From assembly GCA_015478945.1 (NCBI GenBank), contig JABUQX010131246.1:15001-33411 (forward strand): 18,411 bases of DNA, in the 5' to 3' direction. The notes under the pieces are model-generated. The model did not search any database, was not told where the DNA came from, and worked only from the letters and a program-made list of their open reading frames with translations. This document shows positions 1 through 9,668 of the stretch, piece after piece (within the stretch, counting starts at the first letter, position 1; each line of letters begins with the position of its first letter). The stretch is from Trachelipus rathkii (Eukaryota > Arthropoda > Malacostraca > Isopoda > Trachelipodidae). A program made the translations under genes and the position numbers.

Positions 1-40
<40 letters not shown>
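1..40. repeat. (TC)n microsatellite
   Basis: An uninterrupted run of TC dinucleotides fills the first 40 bases and is cut by the window edge, so its real length is unknown. It is the first of several GA/CT tracts in this window. Confidence 0.98.
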
Positions 41-42
<2 letters not shown>

Positions 43-101
43 GTGCAAATGTTTTGTTAAATTTAAAAGTTCAAAATGTTCCTATTTCTTCATTTAAGAG
101 G

Positions 102-204
102 CTGTGTTATCGCTATCGCTATCGTTATCTCAAAGAGAGCAACGTAAACTATTTTTTTTTCAAAAATGAAGCTGCGCTAGCGCTAGCGTTAGCGCTAACG
201 ATAT
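102..204. repeat. Pair of degenerate hexamer arrays, (ATCGCT)n and (AGCGCT)n
   Basis: Bases 102-130 carry a run built on ATCGCT, and 171-201 a run built on AGCGCT/AGCGTT. Both begin with a GCTG(T/C)G lead. They look like diverged versions of one hexamer repeat, separated by about 40 bases of AT-rich sequence. The second array is nearly self-complementary (GCTAGC/AGCGCT cores) and could form a hairpin. No gene is associated. Confidence 0.7.
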
Positions 205-457
205 AATAATAAAAGAAGAGTTAACTCCACTACGACCTATCTCTAGTTATACTTGTGTAGAAGATGAATAAACTGAGTTTTTGAGGCTTTGAAAACAACT
301 CTGATTTCCCTACTAGAAATGCGAGAAAGATAAAAAGTTACTTGCTCCAAGGACGTCCTCAGTCTTCACTGCAGCACCTATTTAAAGTTGGCTGGGAACA
401 CCCTTCAAAGTAAAAAAATGTAGAATCGTCAGCGTAGGAATGGTTAGGTGATGAAAT

Positions 458-458
<1 letters not shown>
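205..458. other. Unique-looking non-coding stretch
   Basis: Moderately complex sequence between the hexamer arrays and the first GA tract. No frame of useful length and no recognised motif. The segment around 340-410 is less AT-rich than its surroundings, but no family could be assigned. Confidence 0.5.
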
Positions 459-499
<41 letters not shown>

Positions 500-540
500 C
501 AGATGAGGAAAGAGAGAGCCAGAGAGAGAGGAGAGAGAAT
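459..540. repeat. (AG)n microsatellite with impure tail
   Basis: A perfect AG run covers 459-496 and continues as an interrupted GAGA-rich tail to about 538. A further GA/CT-rich patch lies at 620-680, including a CTCTCTC and GAGAGAGAGAG pair that is mutually complementary. Confidence 0.95.
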
Positions 541-699
541 GTGCTGGTCAACATCATCTCTCCTCTCCTTTCGTCAGAGTAAATCAATGTAGAGAATCCG
601 TCTCTGCAGTCACTTAAATTCTCTCTCTCGGCTTAGGTTGCTGATGAAGAGAAGAGAGAGAGAGATCTCAGACGAGAGCACACGTAAGAAAATAGTTTT

Positions 700-1544
700 A
701 TGGTGAAACTAATATATTTTAAATATATTTATACCTTATATTAATATAAACGGTAAACATTTTTACAGATTCAATTCAAATTTCGCCAATATTATTGTAT
801 AGCAAATAAATGTGATTAGTCTATCAAATATGCATTACATTTAAATGTAAATATTTGAATAATTTTCACATCTCCCCATGTGTTTAAATTTAGCCTACTG
901 ATTTCTCTCAGTGTATATATATTAATTTTGCTCTCGTCAACAATGCTTAAACATACTAGAACAATCTTTAATTAGGATCTAAGGATAAGCAGATGACAAG
1001 AGACCTTAACACTGACTCGAAGTGTATTTCGATAAGTTGCAATTCTTCACTTTTAATATATTAAATTTAATGTCATATAATGCCTTAAAGTAGCAGGTTT
1101 ACATAATATAAGAATCCTTTGCTGCAGGATCTTTTACATCAACCATTGCAGTGTTATTTTCACATACCCTGGAATACAAATGGAATATATGTCTGACATA
1201 CAATTAAGTAATCTAATTCTATAAGTCAAATAATGAATTGATAAACCATTTTTCATTGATAAAGAGAGAAATATTACAAAAGTATCAACTTTGGTTTTGG
1301 TTTTGATGTAAAAGGGGGAAAAAAAATTGCATATTTCATTTGTTTAATCAGAAATAAATTCCTGCAAGATGACAGTTTCATTTGAGATGAAAATTAATTA
1401 TAATTCAAGCCCAAGCAATGAATCCAACTTATGTCTAACATTATAATTTTGTCATTACAGTTAAGAGTCTGAAAGATATGGATATGTAGAATTGCTTTCA
1501 AGAAGTACCTTTTTAATCTGTAATCAAACAACTTAAGTTGTTAG
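700..1544. other. AT-rich non-coding DNA, nothing recognised
   Basis: Stop codons are dense in all frames and no coding motif, RNA gene or terminal repeat was seen. It reads as intergenic or intronic sequence without simple repeats. Confidence 0.6.
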
Positions 1545-1640
1545 TATAATTTAGGAGCTAACAAAAATATAATTTAGGAGCTAACAATAATAAAATTTAG
1601 GAGTTAACAATTATAAAATTTAGGAGCTAACAATAATTAT
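1545..1640. repeat. Four-copy minisatellite, unit about 23 bp
   Basis: The core AATTTAGGAGCTAAC recurs four times at about 23-bp spacing (near 1548, 1570, 1594 and 1617), with one copy reading GAGTTAAC. The copies are separated by A/T-rich linkers of slightly different length. The 3' end of the core (TTAGGAGCTAA) is partly self-complementary. This is a small tandem repeat with no coding sense. Confidence 0.9.
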
Positions 1641-2690
1641 TTGAGATGAAGCTAGGCTCTTCATGATTTTTTCAACCTACTTATATAATATAAATTATTG
1701 AATGTAAAAAAAAAATTCTAGAAATAATATTAAATAAAACCATTTCTTTGGATGATCTTATTATGATAATCTTGCATTTGCAGTATATGTTTGTACAAAT
1801 TTATTTACTTTTGCCGTTAATTGCTCTTCTACAACGGAGATTTTTAAAATCAAGTCTAATTCCTCGGTTTTGCAATTGATCAATGAGTTTACGTTGATCT
1901 TTCCTAGGAAGTCAAAATTAAATTTGATCTTCACCACTCAATAGTTGTATTAAAGTACAATATAATTTCTTTACCTGACCCCAAATTCTTATTTCCGAAA
2001 TATTTTAAGGGCACTATAGGTTTCTCTACTTTATTTTTAAAATTTTATTACTTTACTCGTTTTAATTTAAGTGTTTTTAGTGTTGTTTTAGTTTATTTCT
2101 TTCCGGGTTTTTTTCATATATACTACCTATTAATACATTTTGCCGATCAGAAATTTTAAGATACGTTTTGGCTTCATTTGTAAATTATTTTCTTCTTTAG
2201 GATGAAATTAATTACAAAATATTCTATTTTTTGGTTTTTAAATTCCTTTCAATTTATATTAAGTCTCAAAACAAATAATTCTAGGCTTTAATGGAGAGCA
2301 CCTCACGATAAGTTACATTTAGGTTATGGCTCAATTTTTAGGCATATTTATTTATTGATGTTTATTTTGCTCTGTTTGATTATCTGTTTACATATTATTT
2401 TAAAAAATTTAAATTTTTTAGTAGTATCAAAGATTTTCTTAATAGGTAAATAAGTTTTAACTGTTGAATGACTTTTATTGCTAGTATACTATTTTTTTTA
2501 CATGTATTTACATTAGGTTTTAGTTTTAACATTAGCTTTTTGTCATTTTATAAGCGTAGGAACACTTGTATGTGTGAGTGGTTATTAGATTGACATTATT
2601 GAATGGACGTAGGGGTTGTCATTGGCGCTAACTACCTGTATTTTACTGTTAATAATACTGATATCTGGTTATACTTACTATATATTAAAC
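1641..2690. other. T-rich non-coding DNA, nothing recognised
   Basis: From about 1960 the plus strand becomes markedly T-rich with oligo-T runs. No open frame, RNA gene or transposon motif was found. Confidence 0.55.
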
Positions 2691-2820
2691 TTAGATATAT
2701 ATATATTATATCTTAATATATCTGATCCATAGATTGCGATATGGATTGTGGCTCTGCTATATAATATATATATTAATAATTAATGATAGTTATATATACT
2801 AGAGATATTATATCTCACTA
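2691..2820. repeat. TA-rich tract
   Basis: Interrupted TA dinucleotides at 2691-2721 and 2758-2815, separated by a short island (CTGATCCATAGATTGCGATA). This is the first of many broken TA tracts. Confidence 0.8.
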
Positions 2821-3780
2821 TGTTGAACTCTCTAGAAGGCCTCGCCAACTAATCTTCCATTTTTTCTACATCTCCTCAATAAACCTCTATTTCTTTTTGT
2901 CTCCTGATACCTCCTCTCACAACGTCTACTATAGTCTTTTTTTGTAGTTTCGCTACCTGATATGCACTACCCTTGCACTATATACCTGTGTTTCTATTAT
3001 CTATCTTTATTGAGGATAAAGATAGAGAATATATTATCACATATATGTATTGCTTATGTTGTATCTGTGTTGATGTTCTTACAGTTTGTTCGTGTTTCCA
3101 TTTCTGGTCTAATGAACTAGATTTTTTGGTATATTCCCTTCATTACAGTAGTTTCTTTTACTTTTTATAAGTGCAGCGTAAAAATAAGGTTTAATTATAA
3201 TCACATAATTTTATTTGATCTTAGTTAATTTTTATTTTTTTACGTTTATTAAAATAACTTGTTATAAAATATTATATATATTTCTATCATATAATATAAA
3301 TACAAATAAAAATACATAAAAAATAGAAATAAATATATATAAATATAATATAATAAAATATAATAAATCAAAAGATAAAAAAAAATTTTTTTTTTATACA
3401 TGAAAGATAATATATAATTAAATATACTAATAATTTAATTTGTTTAGTTAAATTTTGTAAATATAGAAAGAGTATTAGTTATATGATAAAAATGCTTCAT
3501 TATTATTTTGAGAAGATAATAAAAAATAATTAGATAAAGTTACTTTCACAAAGAATGAAATATTTAATTTGTTTTTATTAGTGAATCTTTTTTTTTATCT
3601 AATTTTGTATTTATTTTGTTTTATATTTTAAGAATAGATTTATTAATATTTTTTTTTTATTTTATTTTATTTTTTTTTTTTAGATAGACTTATATTTTGT
3701 TATAATTATTAATTAGAAATATTAGAAGTATATATCAGTTATATATACTATATTACTTTATTTACTCAATCTACCTATAT
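2821..3780. other. Non-coding stretch, pyrimidine-rich then AT-rich
   Basis: Bases 2821-2960 are pyrimidine-rich. A 65-codon frame at 2973-3170 is rich in Phe, Tyr, Cys and Ile and shows no domain, so it is judged accidental. From 3180 the sequence is very AT-rich with oligo-T and oligo-A runs (for example about 3379-3394 and 3655-3681). Confidence 0.55.
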
Positions 3781-4060
3781 AATATTTTTATATATATATA
3801 TAGACTTATATATTATTTATTATTATATTTGAGTATATATTACTGATATACAGCTAGTCTTATGATATAATGTATTTATATATATATATCATATATCTGA
3901 TTCTGTGTGCAGCAGAAAAGGATAAATAATATTATATATATAATATACATATTTATATTTTTTGTATTTATGGAATGGTACAGGATAATATTATAGATTA
4001 CTATGCTATTAGTTATCCAGTGTATCACTATATATACTATATATAATATACTATATATGG
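3781..4060. repeat. Interrupted (TA)n field
   Basis: TA-rich sequence with perfect TA runs near 3790-3802 and 3877-3888 and several short palindromic AT segments. A small non-TA island with TGTGTGCAGCAGAAAAGG lies at about 3904-3921. Confidence 0.8.
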
Positions 4061-4587
4061 CTTGTTTTTGTAATAAACTTTTATTTATAATTAGATTTTT
4101 GTTGCTATTTATTTAATTCTCATTTTTTTTTCAAGATTATTTATCTGTCTTTTCTTCCGGTGTTTTATAGCTCTTTAATACAATGATTCTTCCTGTTTCT
4201 CTAGTTCAGAATATACAAAATCGAACTGTTTGTATTGAGACTGAGTTTGGAATTGTGTCAATTCACCCACGGTTTTTTTCTGTCACTATCTGCACATTCT
4301 CGATACTGCTCTTTAAGTTACAGTTGTACGTGAGATAGTAGAATAGGAAAAATGAGAAAAGAGATCAAGAGCGCGAAAGAGGACGTCGAGTGGTAAACAA
4401 TTTTCCGCCACTCGGCCTAGGAGTAGAAATTTTTACACTGAGAAATATGTTGTGTTTAAATATTAAATTTTTTTTACCACGATTTTTGTCCAGTAAGATC
4501 AATTCTTAAACCCTTCCTCTTCTTTAGAAAATTCATAGGAGACAAAACAAAAGAAAGTAAAATACTCCAGGTCGTTAAGTATTATGA
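4061..4587. other. Complex non-coding island with a short hairpin
   Basis: Higher-complexity sequence with no protein match in any frame that I could recognise. A 7-bp perfect inverted repeat, CGAGTGG at 4387-4393 and CCACTCG at 4408-4414, encloses a 14-base loop. The segment ends at the tRNA-like remnant on the minus strand. Confidence 0.5.
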
Positions 4588-4640
4588 ATCCGGACGAAGA
4601 TCGAACCCGTACCCTTTGACTCTGTTGCTCTACTCTTGTA
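4588..4640 (-). other. tRNA-like remnant, possible tRNA-derived SINE or tRNA pseudogene
   Basis: Read on the minus strand, the segment has a D-arm-like piece (TAGAGCA, near 4626-4633) followed by a T-arm. The T-loop is TTCGATC inside GGGTTCGATC (4599-4608), a good fit to a pol III B box. The flanking ACGGG and TTCGT can pair as a five-bp T-stem if two G-T pairs are allowed. Only about 18 bases lie between the D-arm piece and the T-arm, too few for a full anticodon arm, and the acceptor 5' half runs into a TA tract. It is therefore not a functional tRNA. A SINE head is the likeliest reading, but no second copy is visible here to prove it. Confidence 0.4.
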
Positions 4641-4986
4641 TATATATTAACTAGATAACTAATATATAATAAAGAAAAAAGATAAAAATATATAAATAAG
4701 AAGATATATATTTTTAATTTTTAATATTAATATATCTATAATGATGAGTTATATTATTAAACTTTAAATTATATCCAATATATTTATATATTTATTACAG
4801 TATTATATTTACTATATTGTATATTATTATAGTACTATATATGATATATTTTGAATTTAACAGATGTTACAATCTAACTAATTCTAGTAAATAACTGGTT
4901 TAAAATTGATCATTATAAAAATGACTTTTTCTATGCTGCAGCAATCTCATTTATCTTTGCTAGTTAGCTACCTATAATTTATATAT
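4641..4986. other. AT-rich non-coding DNA
   Basis: TA- and A-rich sequence to about 4860, followed by a slightly more complex piece containing an isolated CTGCAG. No gene signal was seen. Confidence 0.5.
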
Positions 4987-5200
4987 AAACAGAAAATATT
5001 ATAAATATTTCTATAAGACTGTCATTACTTATAAACAATAATATTATAAATTTTATTTATTAATATAGTATTTTATAATTCGTTATATTTTTATTTTGTG
5101 GAAACAGAAAACAAACTATTACTAAAATTTCAAAGACTGTATTACTTATAAACAATAATATTTTGGATATTTAACAGTGTAAATATTTATTAATGTTTGT
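4987..5200. repeat. Tandem duplication of about 115 bp
   Basis: Two adjacent segments share order and spacing of blocks: AAACAGAAAA at 4987 and 5103, AAGACTGT(C)ATTACTTATAA at 5015 and 5133, ATAAACAATAATATT shortly after each, and TTTATTAAT near each end. The best block, about 30 bases, differs by a single inserted C. The remainder is diverged. Confidence 0.75.
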
Positions 5201-6660
5201 CAGTATCTAGAAATGAGACTACTCAATTAAAGTCAGAGGGAATTGAGTATCATAAATAGAAAAGACCGAGACTGAATCAATGAAGAGCCGATGAGAGATA
5301 CAAAAAGTGAAAAGAGAACCTTATTACAGACAATATAAAATTGATTTGGAGAAGAAAGTAAGGATAGCAACTTAGCATAATATAGTGAAATTACCTGACT
5401 TTTTCAACTAGTAGCGTATTCAAATGGGGAGAAGGATGACAAAAGCAATATTATGTTTGAAAATATTTCTATTTAGATAGAAACTTAACAACATCAGCTA
5501 ATGAAAACCCGTTTTAACGAATTTTTTAGTTTTAATTTGAAAGAACGAAATAGAGAAGCTTGAGTACAATAAAAATTAGACCAGAAATACTTTACCTGAC
5601 TAGATGGAATATTATTAACGTTTAATTTTATTAATCAACAAGATCTAAAGATTTTATAAGTTGTTTCATTCATGTACTGATCAAGTTAAAAAATAGGTGA
5701 TCATATGGCTGATAATGAACTACTCAACAATATCTGCTTCCTTGATAGTGGTGGCACAACAAGTGGTCTTGTTGATTATATCTACATGTTAGATGGATGA
5801 AAATTAATAGGAAAAAACTTATTTAAATTTAATATTGCAAATCGGGTAGAACGACTAAGCTAACGATAAAATGCAATAGCGTATGATTCACTAAGTTTAG
5901 CCGTGATGACAAAAACTATAATGCAGAGAGAAAGGGACAACGAGTTGATGATAGGCTAATAGGAATTGCTTTGGGGACCAAGAGAAAACCTTTATTAATT
6001 AGACGTTGAAGAGAACAGTACCAACAAACCGATGCTAGAACATAGAATTGACTCGGGTAGGGTGTGGATAAAAGAAAGTAAGACACAAAATAGACTGCTA
6101 GAAAATTTCTCAGCAAAGGCAGAGTTAATTAGGTGAGGGTGATGGAAAACACAGTTAAAAAACGCACAAATTAGGCATAAATAATATTTTGAGGACAGAA
6201 AAGATGAATTAATAAACATTTATCTGAAGTGATTTAAATAGGTGGATGATGAATAGGAGGTTAAAGGGGATTAGTGAAGTGATAGTGTTAATTAAAATAA
6301 ACTAGTGGTAATAAAGATTTATTTAGGATGTTGGTTATTGTATGAAGGATAAAACAAAAAAGAGATAGTGAGATGGTAAAAATTGCTATAATAAATTAGC
6401 GTTTAGTGATAGTTAATTGGATTCATTAATAAATCAAAATTGTGGGTTAAAGAAGATAGTAATTTAATGTCAATGTTTAGATAATAGATGTTGAACGTGA
6501 GATGGACCTTTATATTTTCGAAACTGAAAACAATTAAATAATATCTGCATTCGTGCAAAGTGAGTTTTGTTTTTTTATATATATAAGGTAATAGGGATAA
6601 GTTAAATAAATAACATAAATAAGCAGGAATAAACATGTCAATTTAATTAAATCGATAAAA
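5201..6660. other. A-rich, non-TA, non-coding stretch
   Basis: This is the longest stretch without simple repeats. Frames of 66-77 codons on the minus strand at 5916-6116, 5995-6219 and 6403-6636 are hydrophobic low-complexity translations of A-rich sequence, overlap one another and show no domain. A plus-strand peptide with DSGGTTSG near 5742-5766 recalls an aspartic-protease D-S/T-G motif, but nothing around it supports a retrotransposon. Confidence 0.5.
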
Positions 6661-7500
6661 TATAAGTATATAAAGGGTAGTTATATAAGATAAGGGATGG
6701 ATAAGAAAAAAAACTTAGAATTATAATATATAGATATATATATAATACTATATATAAAAATAAATAACATAATAAAAAATATATAAATAAAAGAATATAG
6801 ATAATTTAATATATAAATCATTATACAGTATAAAAGGATAGAATAAGATAAAAAGGTAGAGAGTTGTATAGTGTTTTGATACATGATATTTTATTTATGT
6901 ATGCATGAACTTTATATACTAATAAAAATAAAAACAATAATATAAAAGTATATAATAATATATATAATACTTATAATAAGATATTATATACTATCATACA
7001 TATATATAAATCATCATAATCATAATATAAATACATATATATTAATAATGTATAAATATTATATATTCCTTGAATAAAAATATCTCAATATACGATTGTA
7101 GCTTAAGAAAAAAATGTATATAAGTATAAGAAATAAATAAAAGATAAAATTAAATAAATAATTCAGAATAATTTTCAAAATATATTAACATATATTAATA
7201 TATTATATATATATAATATATATAATATATAATTTGGAAAGATATCTATATATATAAATAATATACAATAATATTAGGTATGATAATATATAAATTATAA
7301 TATAAAAATAAATAAGGTATAGTTGAGATAAACATACTATAATAAAAAACAAAAAGAACAATAGACCGTATATATAAAGAAATAAATAAGTAATCATATA
7401 TCATTTAATCATATATATGAAAATAATATAATATAATAAATAAATAAAGATATAATATACTATTAAATATAATAATGTTAATAACATAATACAAAATATA
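6661..7500. repeat. A-rich and TA-rich low-complexity field
   Basis: The plus strand is dominated by A and T with short TA runs (for example 6727-6742 and 7196-7232) and AATAA-type strings. Minus-strand frames here are Tyr/Ile/Leu-rich accidents of the composition. No other structure was found. Confidence 0.75.
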
Positions 7501-7600
7501 AAAAGAGAAAGAAGAAGGCGAGAGAGATAGAGAGAGAGAGAGAGAAAGAGAAGAAGAGAAGAGAGAGAGAGAGAGAGAAGAGAGTAGAAGAGAGAAAGAG
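7501..7600. repeat. Impure (GA)n microsatellite
   Basis: About 100 bases of nearly pure purine sequence with GAGAGA runs interrupted by AAG, GAAG and GTAG. The plus strand is the purine strand, as at 459 and 13520. Confidence 0.95.
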
Positions 7601-7735
7601 TATCATGTACTAACAGAGACCCACCAGGGTGACCCTGGAAAAGATGAGCACGATCTGGAGTTTGATTATAGTATTACAACTTCAATTGAGGTGTGTTACC
7701 TGGACTCATCATAATATATGAATAATAATAATATA
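7601..7735. other. Short complex island with a 15-bp palindrome
   Basis: Between the GA tract and the next AT-rich field lies a normal-complexity segment. CCAGGGTGACCCTGG at 7624-7638 is a perfect inverted repeat with one central base. No coding match was recognised. Confidence 0.55.
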
Positions 7736-8219
7736 ATATATAACTAAGATATATTTGACAAATATATATAAAAAATAATAAATAATAAAAAAAAATTAAT
7801 ATATATAAAATAACATAATATATAAAAGAGATAAATATAATATTAAAAAAAACAAAGTGCTCAAGGAGGGATAGAAGTCAATATATCAACAAAAGGTAAT
7901 ACAACTAACATTTTTAAGTAATGCGATTCTAAAGATTTTCCAAATTTATTTTCAAAAACATTATAAAAATACAATTGAACTTAAAAAATTATAAAGCAAA
8001 TTTAAATACCGTTTAGAGAGACCCGTTCAAAAAACTTAAGTAAAGCACCTGAACGAATTCAGAGATCAGATACACAATAGACAACTATCCTTTGACCAAA
8101 GACTGAGACGATACTTCACACAGAAAAAAACCAATTACGGACTGGGCGAAAGATAAGATTAGATTAGGTAGTATTATATGACATGTGAGAAAAGAGAGAG
8201 TGGGGGAGAAAAGGAGAGA
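7736..8219. other. AT-rich stretch followed by an unidentified complex island
   Basis: Bases 7736-7855 are AT simple sequence. Bases 7856-8165 have ordinary complexity, but no frame, repeat or motif could be identified. A short GA-rich patch follows at 8188-8220. Confidence 0.5.
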
Positions 8220-9115
8220 AATGACTGATGAGAAATCAGTATAATTTACTTTAATATTTATGTCAATATAATAAGATAAAATTAAAGATATATATTCATT
8301 AAAATAATATGCTATAAAAAATAAATAATAAAATGAAATATAATAATAAAATGAATGATAAAATAGATTAATAAAAGTAATAAAATATAAAAAAAAAATA
8401 AAGAAATTAAGAGAAACATCATAATATTTATAAGGCTATATATAATATATATCTATTAGGTATATATAAATTGAAAATGTCAATAAAGTATAATATATTA
8501 ACATATAAATATATAATATATAACCTAATAAAAAAGGTAATAATGAAAAGGAAAATATATAATAATTATAAAATATATATATATATATCTAATATAATAA
8601 TATATATAAATAAAAAAAAAAAAATATTAAATATATTATAGTATAAAATAATATCTATAATAATATATTAAGTATAATATATATATAATGATGTATATGT
8701 GAGTATATATTTAGTTATAATATATAATCTTAATAGAGACCTTATATATTATGCGAAGCTGTTTATATATATATATATTTATAAGTATATATATATATAT
8801 ATACTTATATATATAGTTATACTATATTTTATATATAATATATTATAATATATATTATATATAATATATATATAAATATGGTTATATATTAATATATAAT
8901 ATTTATATATATTTATGGCGTATATATATATATATAGTATATATAGGGTAATTTATATATATATATAATATATATTATAGGTATATATAATATATATATT
9001 ATACTAGTATATTATATTATATATAATATGATATATACTATAAATATAGAAGGTGAATTATATATATAATATATGTATAGTATAATATAATATAGCTAAT
9101 ATAATAATTGAGTAT
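8220..9115. repeat. Large TA-rich field
   Basis: Nearly 900 bases made almost only of A and T. The first half is A-rich on the plus strand; from 8560 interrupted (TA)n dominates, with perfect runs near 8571-8590, 8764-8779, 8788-8803 and 8921-8935. Rare C and G islets break it. Many segments are palindromic simply because (TA)n is self-complementary. Confidence 0.9.
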
Positions 9116-9382
9116 ATAGAAAGCTCAAGAACGTTTTAAAATTATAAATAAAATTGAAACAAGACGTAGAAAGCATCAGAAAAGTGTATTACCAGAGATC
9201 CCCCGATTTATTTTTCTTTTATTAAATTCTTTTCGACAGTACAAATGTAACTTTGAAAATGGATACTATTGAAAAAGTCAGTATTGCGCATATAGAGAGA
9301 ACAAAAGGGCAATCTTTGAATTATTTGTAAAACGAAATAAAGTTTAGATTTTGTAAAAAGAAAGTTGAACAAACAATAATAA
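9116..9382. other. Flank upstream of the hAT element
   Basis: Normal-complexity A-rich sequence between the TA field and the candidate 5' end of the hAT relic. No gene was recognised. CAGAGATCCCCC at 9192-9203 loosely resembles a hAT end but matches the 3' end less well than the site at 9383. Confidence 0.45.
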
Positions 9383-9416
9383 CGTGGTTCGAAATGTTAA
9401 CCTTTACTGTGGCCGC
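9383..9416 (+). repeat. Candidate 5' terminal inverted repeat of the hAT relic
   Basis: CGTGGTTC followed, after seven or eight extra bases, by AACCTTTACTGTGGCCGC. The reverse complement of the 3' end reads GTGGCTCCC then AACCTTTTATTGTGTATCGC. The order GTGG(T/C)TC, AACCTTT, TGTG and CGC is therefore shared. The consensus CAG.GGTTC.CAACCTTTT is typical of hAT ends. The intervening bases and the lost A in the CAG start make this a damaged copy. Confidence 0.55.
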
Positions 9417-9668
9417 TTTACTATAGGTTCCAGCATAACTCTGATTTTACAGTTCATTAATTTTTACTGTTTCGGAGTGAATGATGAGATATCATAGATG
9501 GTGTGTTTAGTGATATATTATATAATATATATATATATATAAAAATATAATAAGAATAAAATAATATAATAATGAGAAAATAAAATATATAATAGATAAT
9601 ATAATAATATATAAGACTATAATATATATAGATGATAAGTATATATATATAATAATAAAGAACTAGAA

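Noticed and set aside
5710..5800. DSGGTTSG peptide suggesting a retroviral-type or copia aspartic protease
   Set aside because: One short motif with no zinc knuckle, integrase or reverse-transcriptase sequence nearby. It can arise by chance.
9192..9215. CAGAGATCCCCC as the hAT 5' end
   Set aside because: It resembles a generic hAT end but matches this element's own 3' end less well than 9383-9416, which shares two longer blocks.
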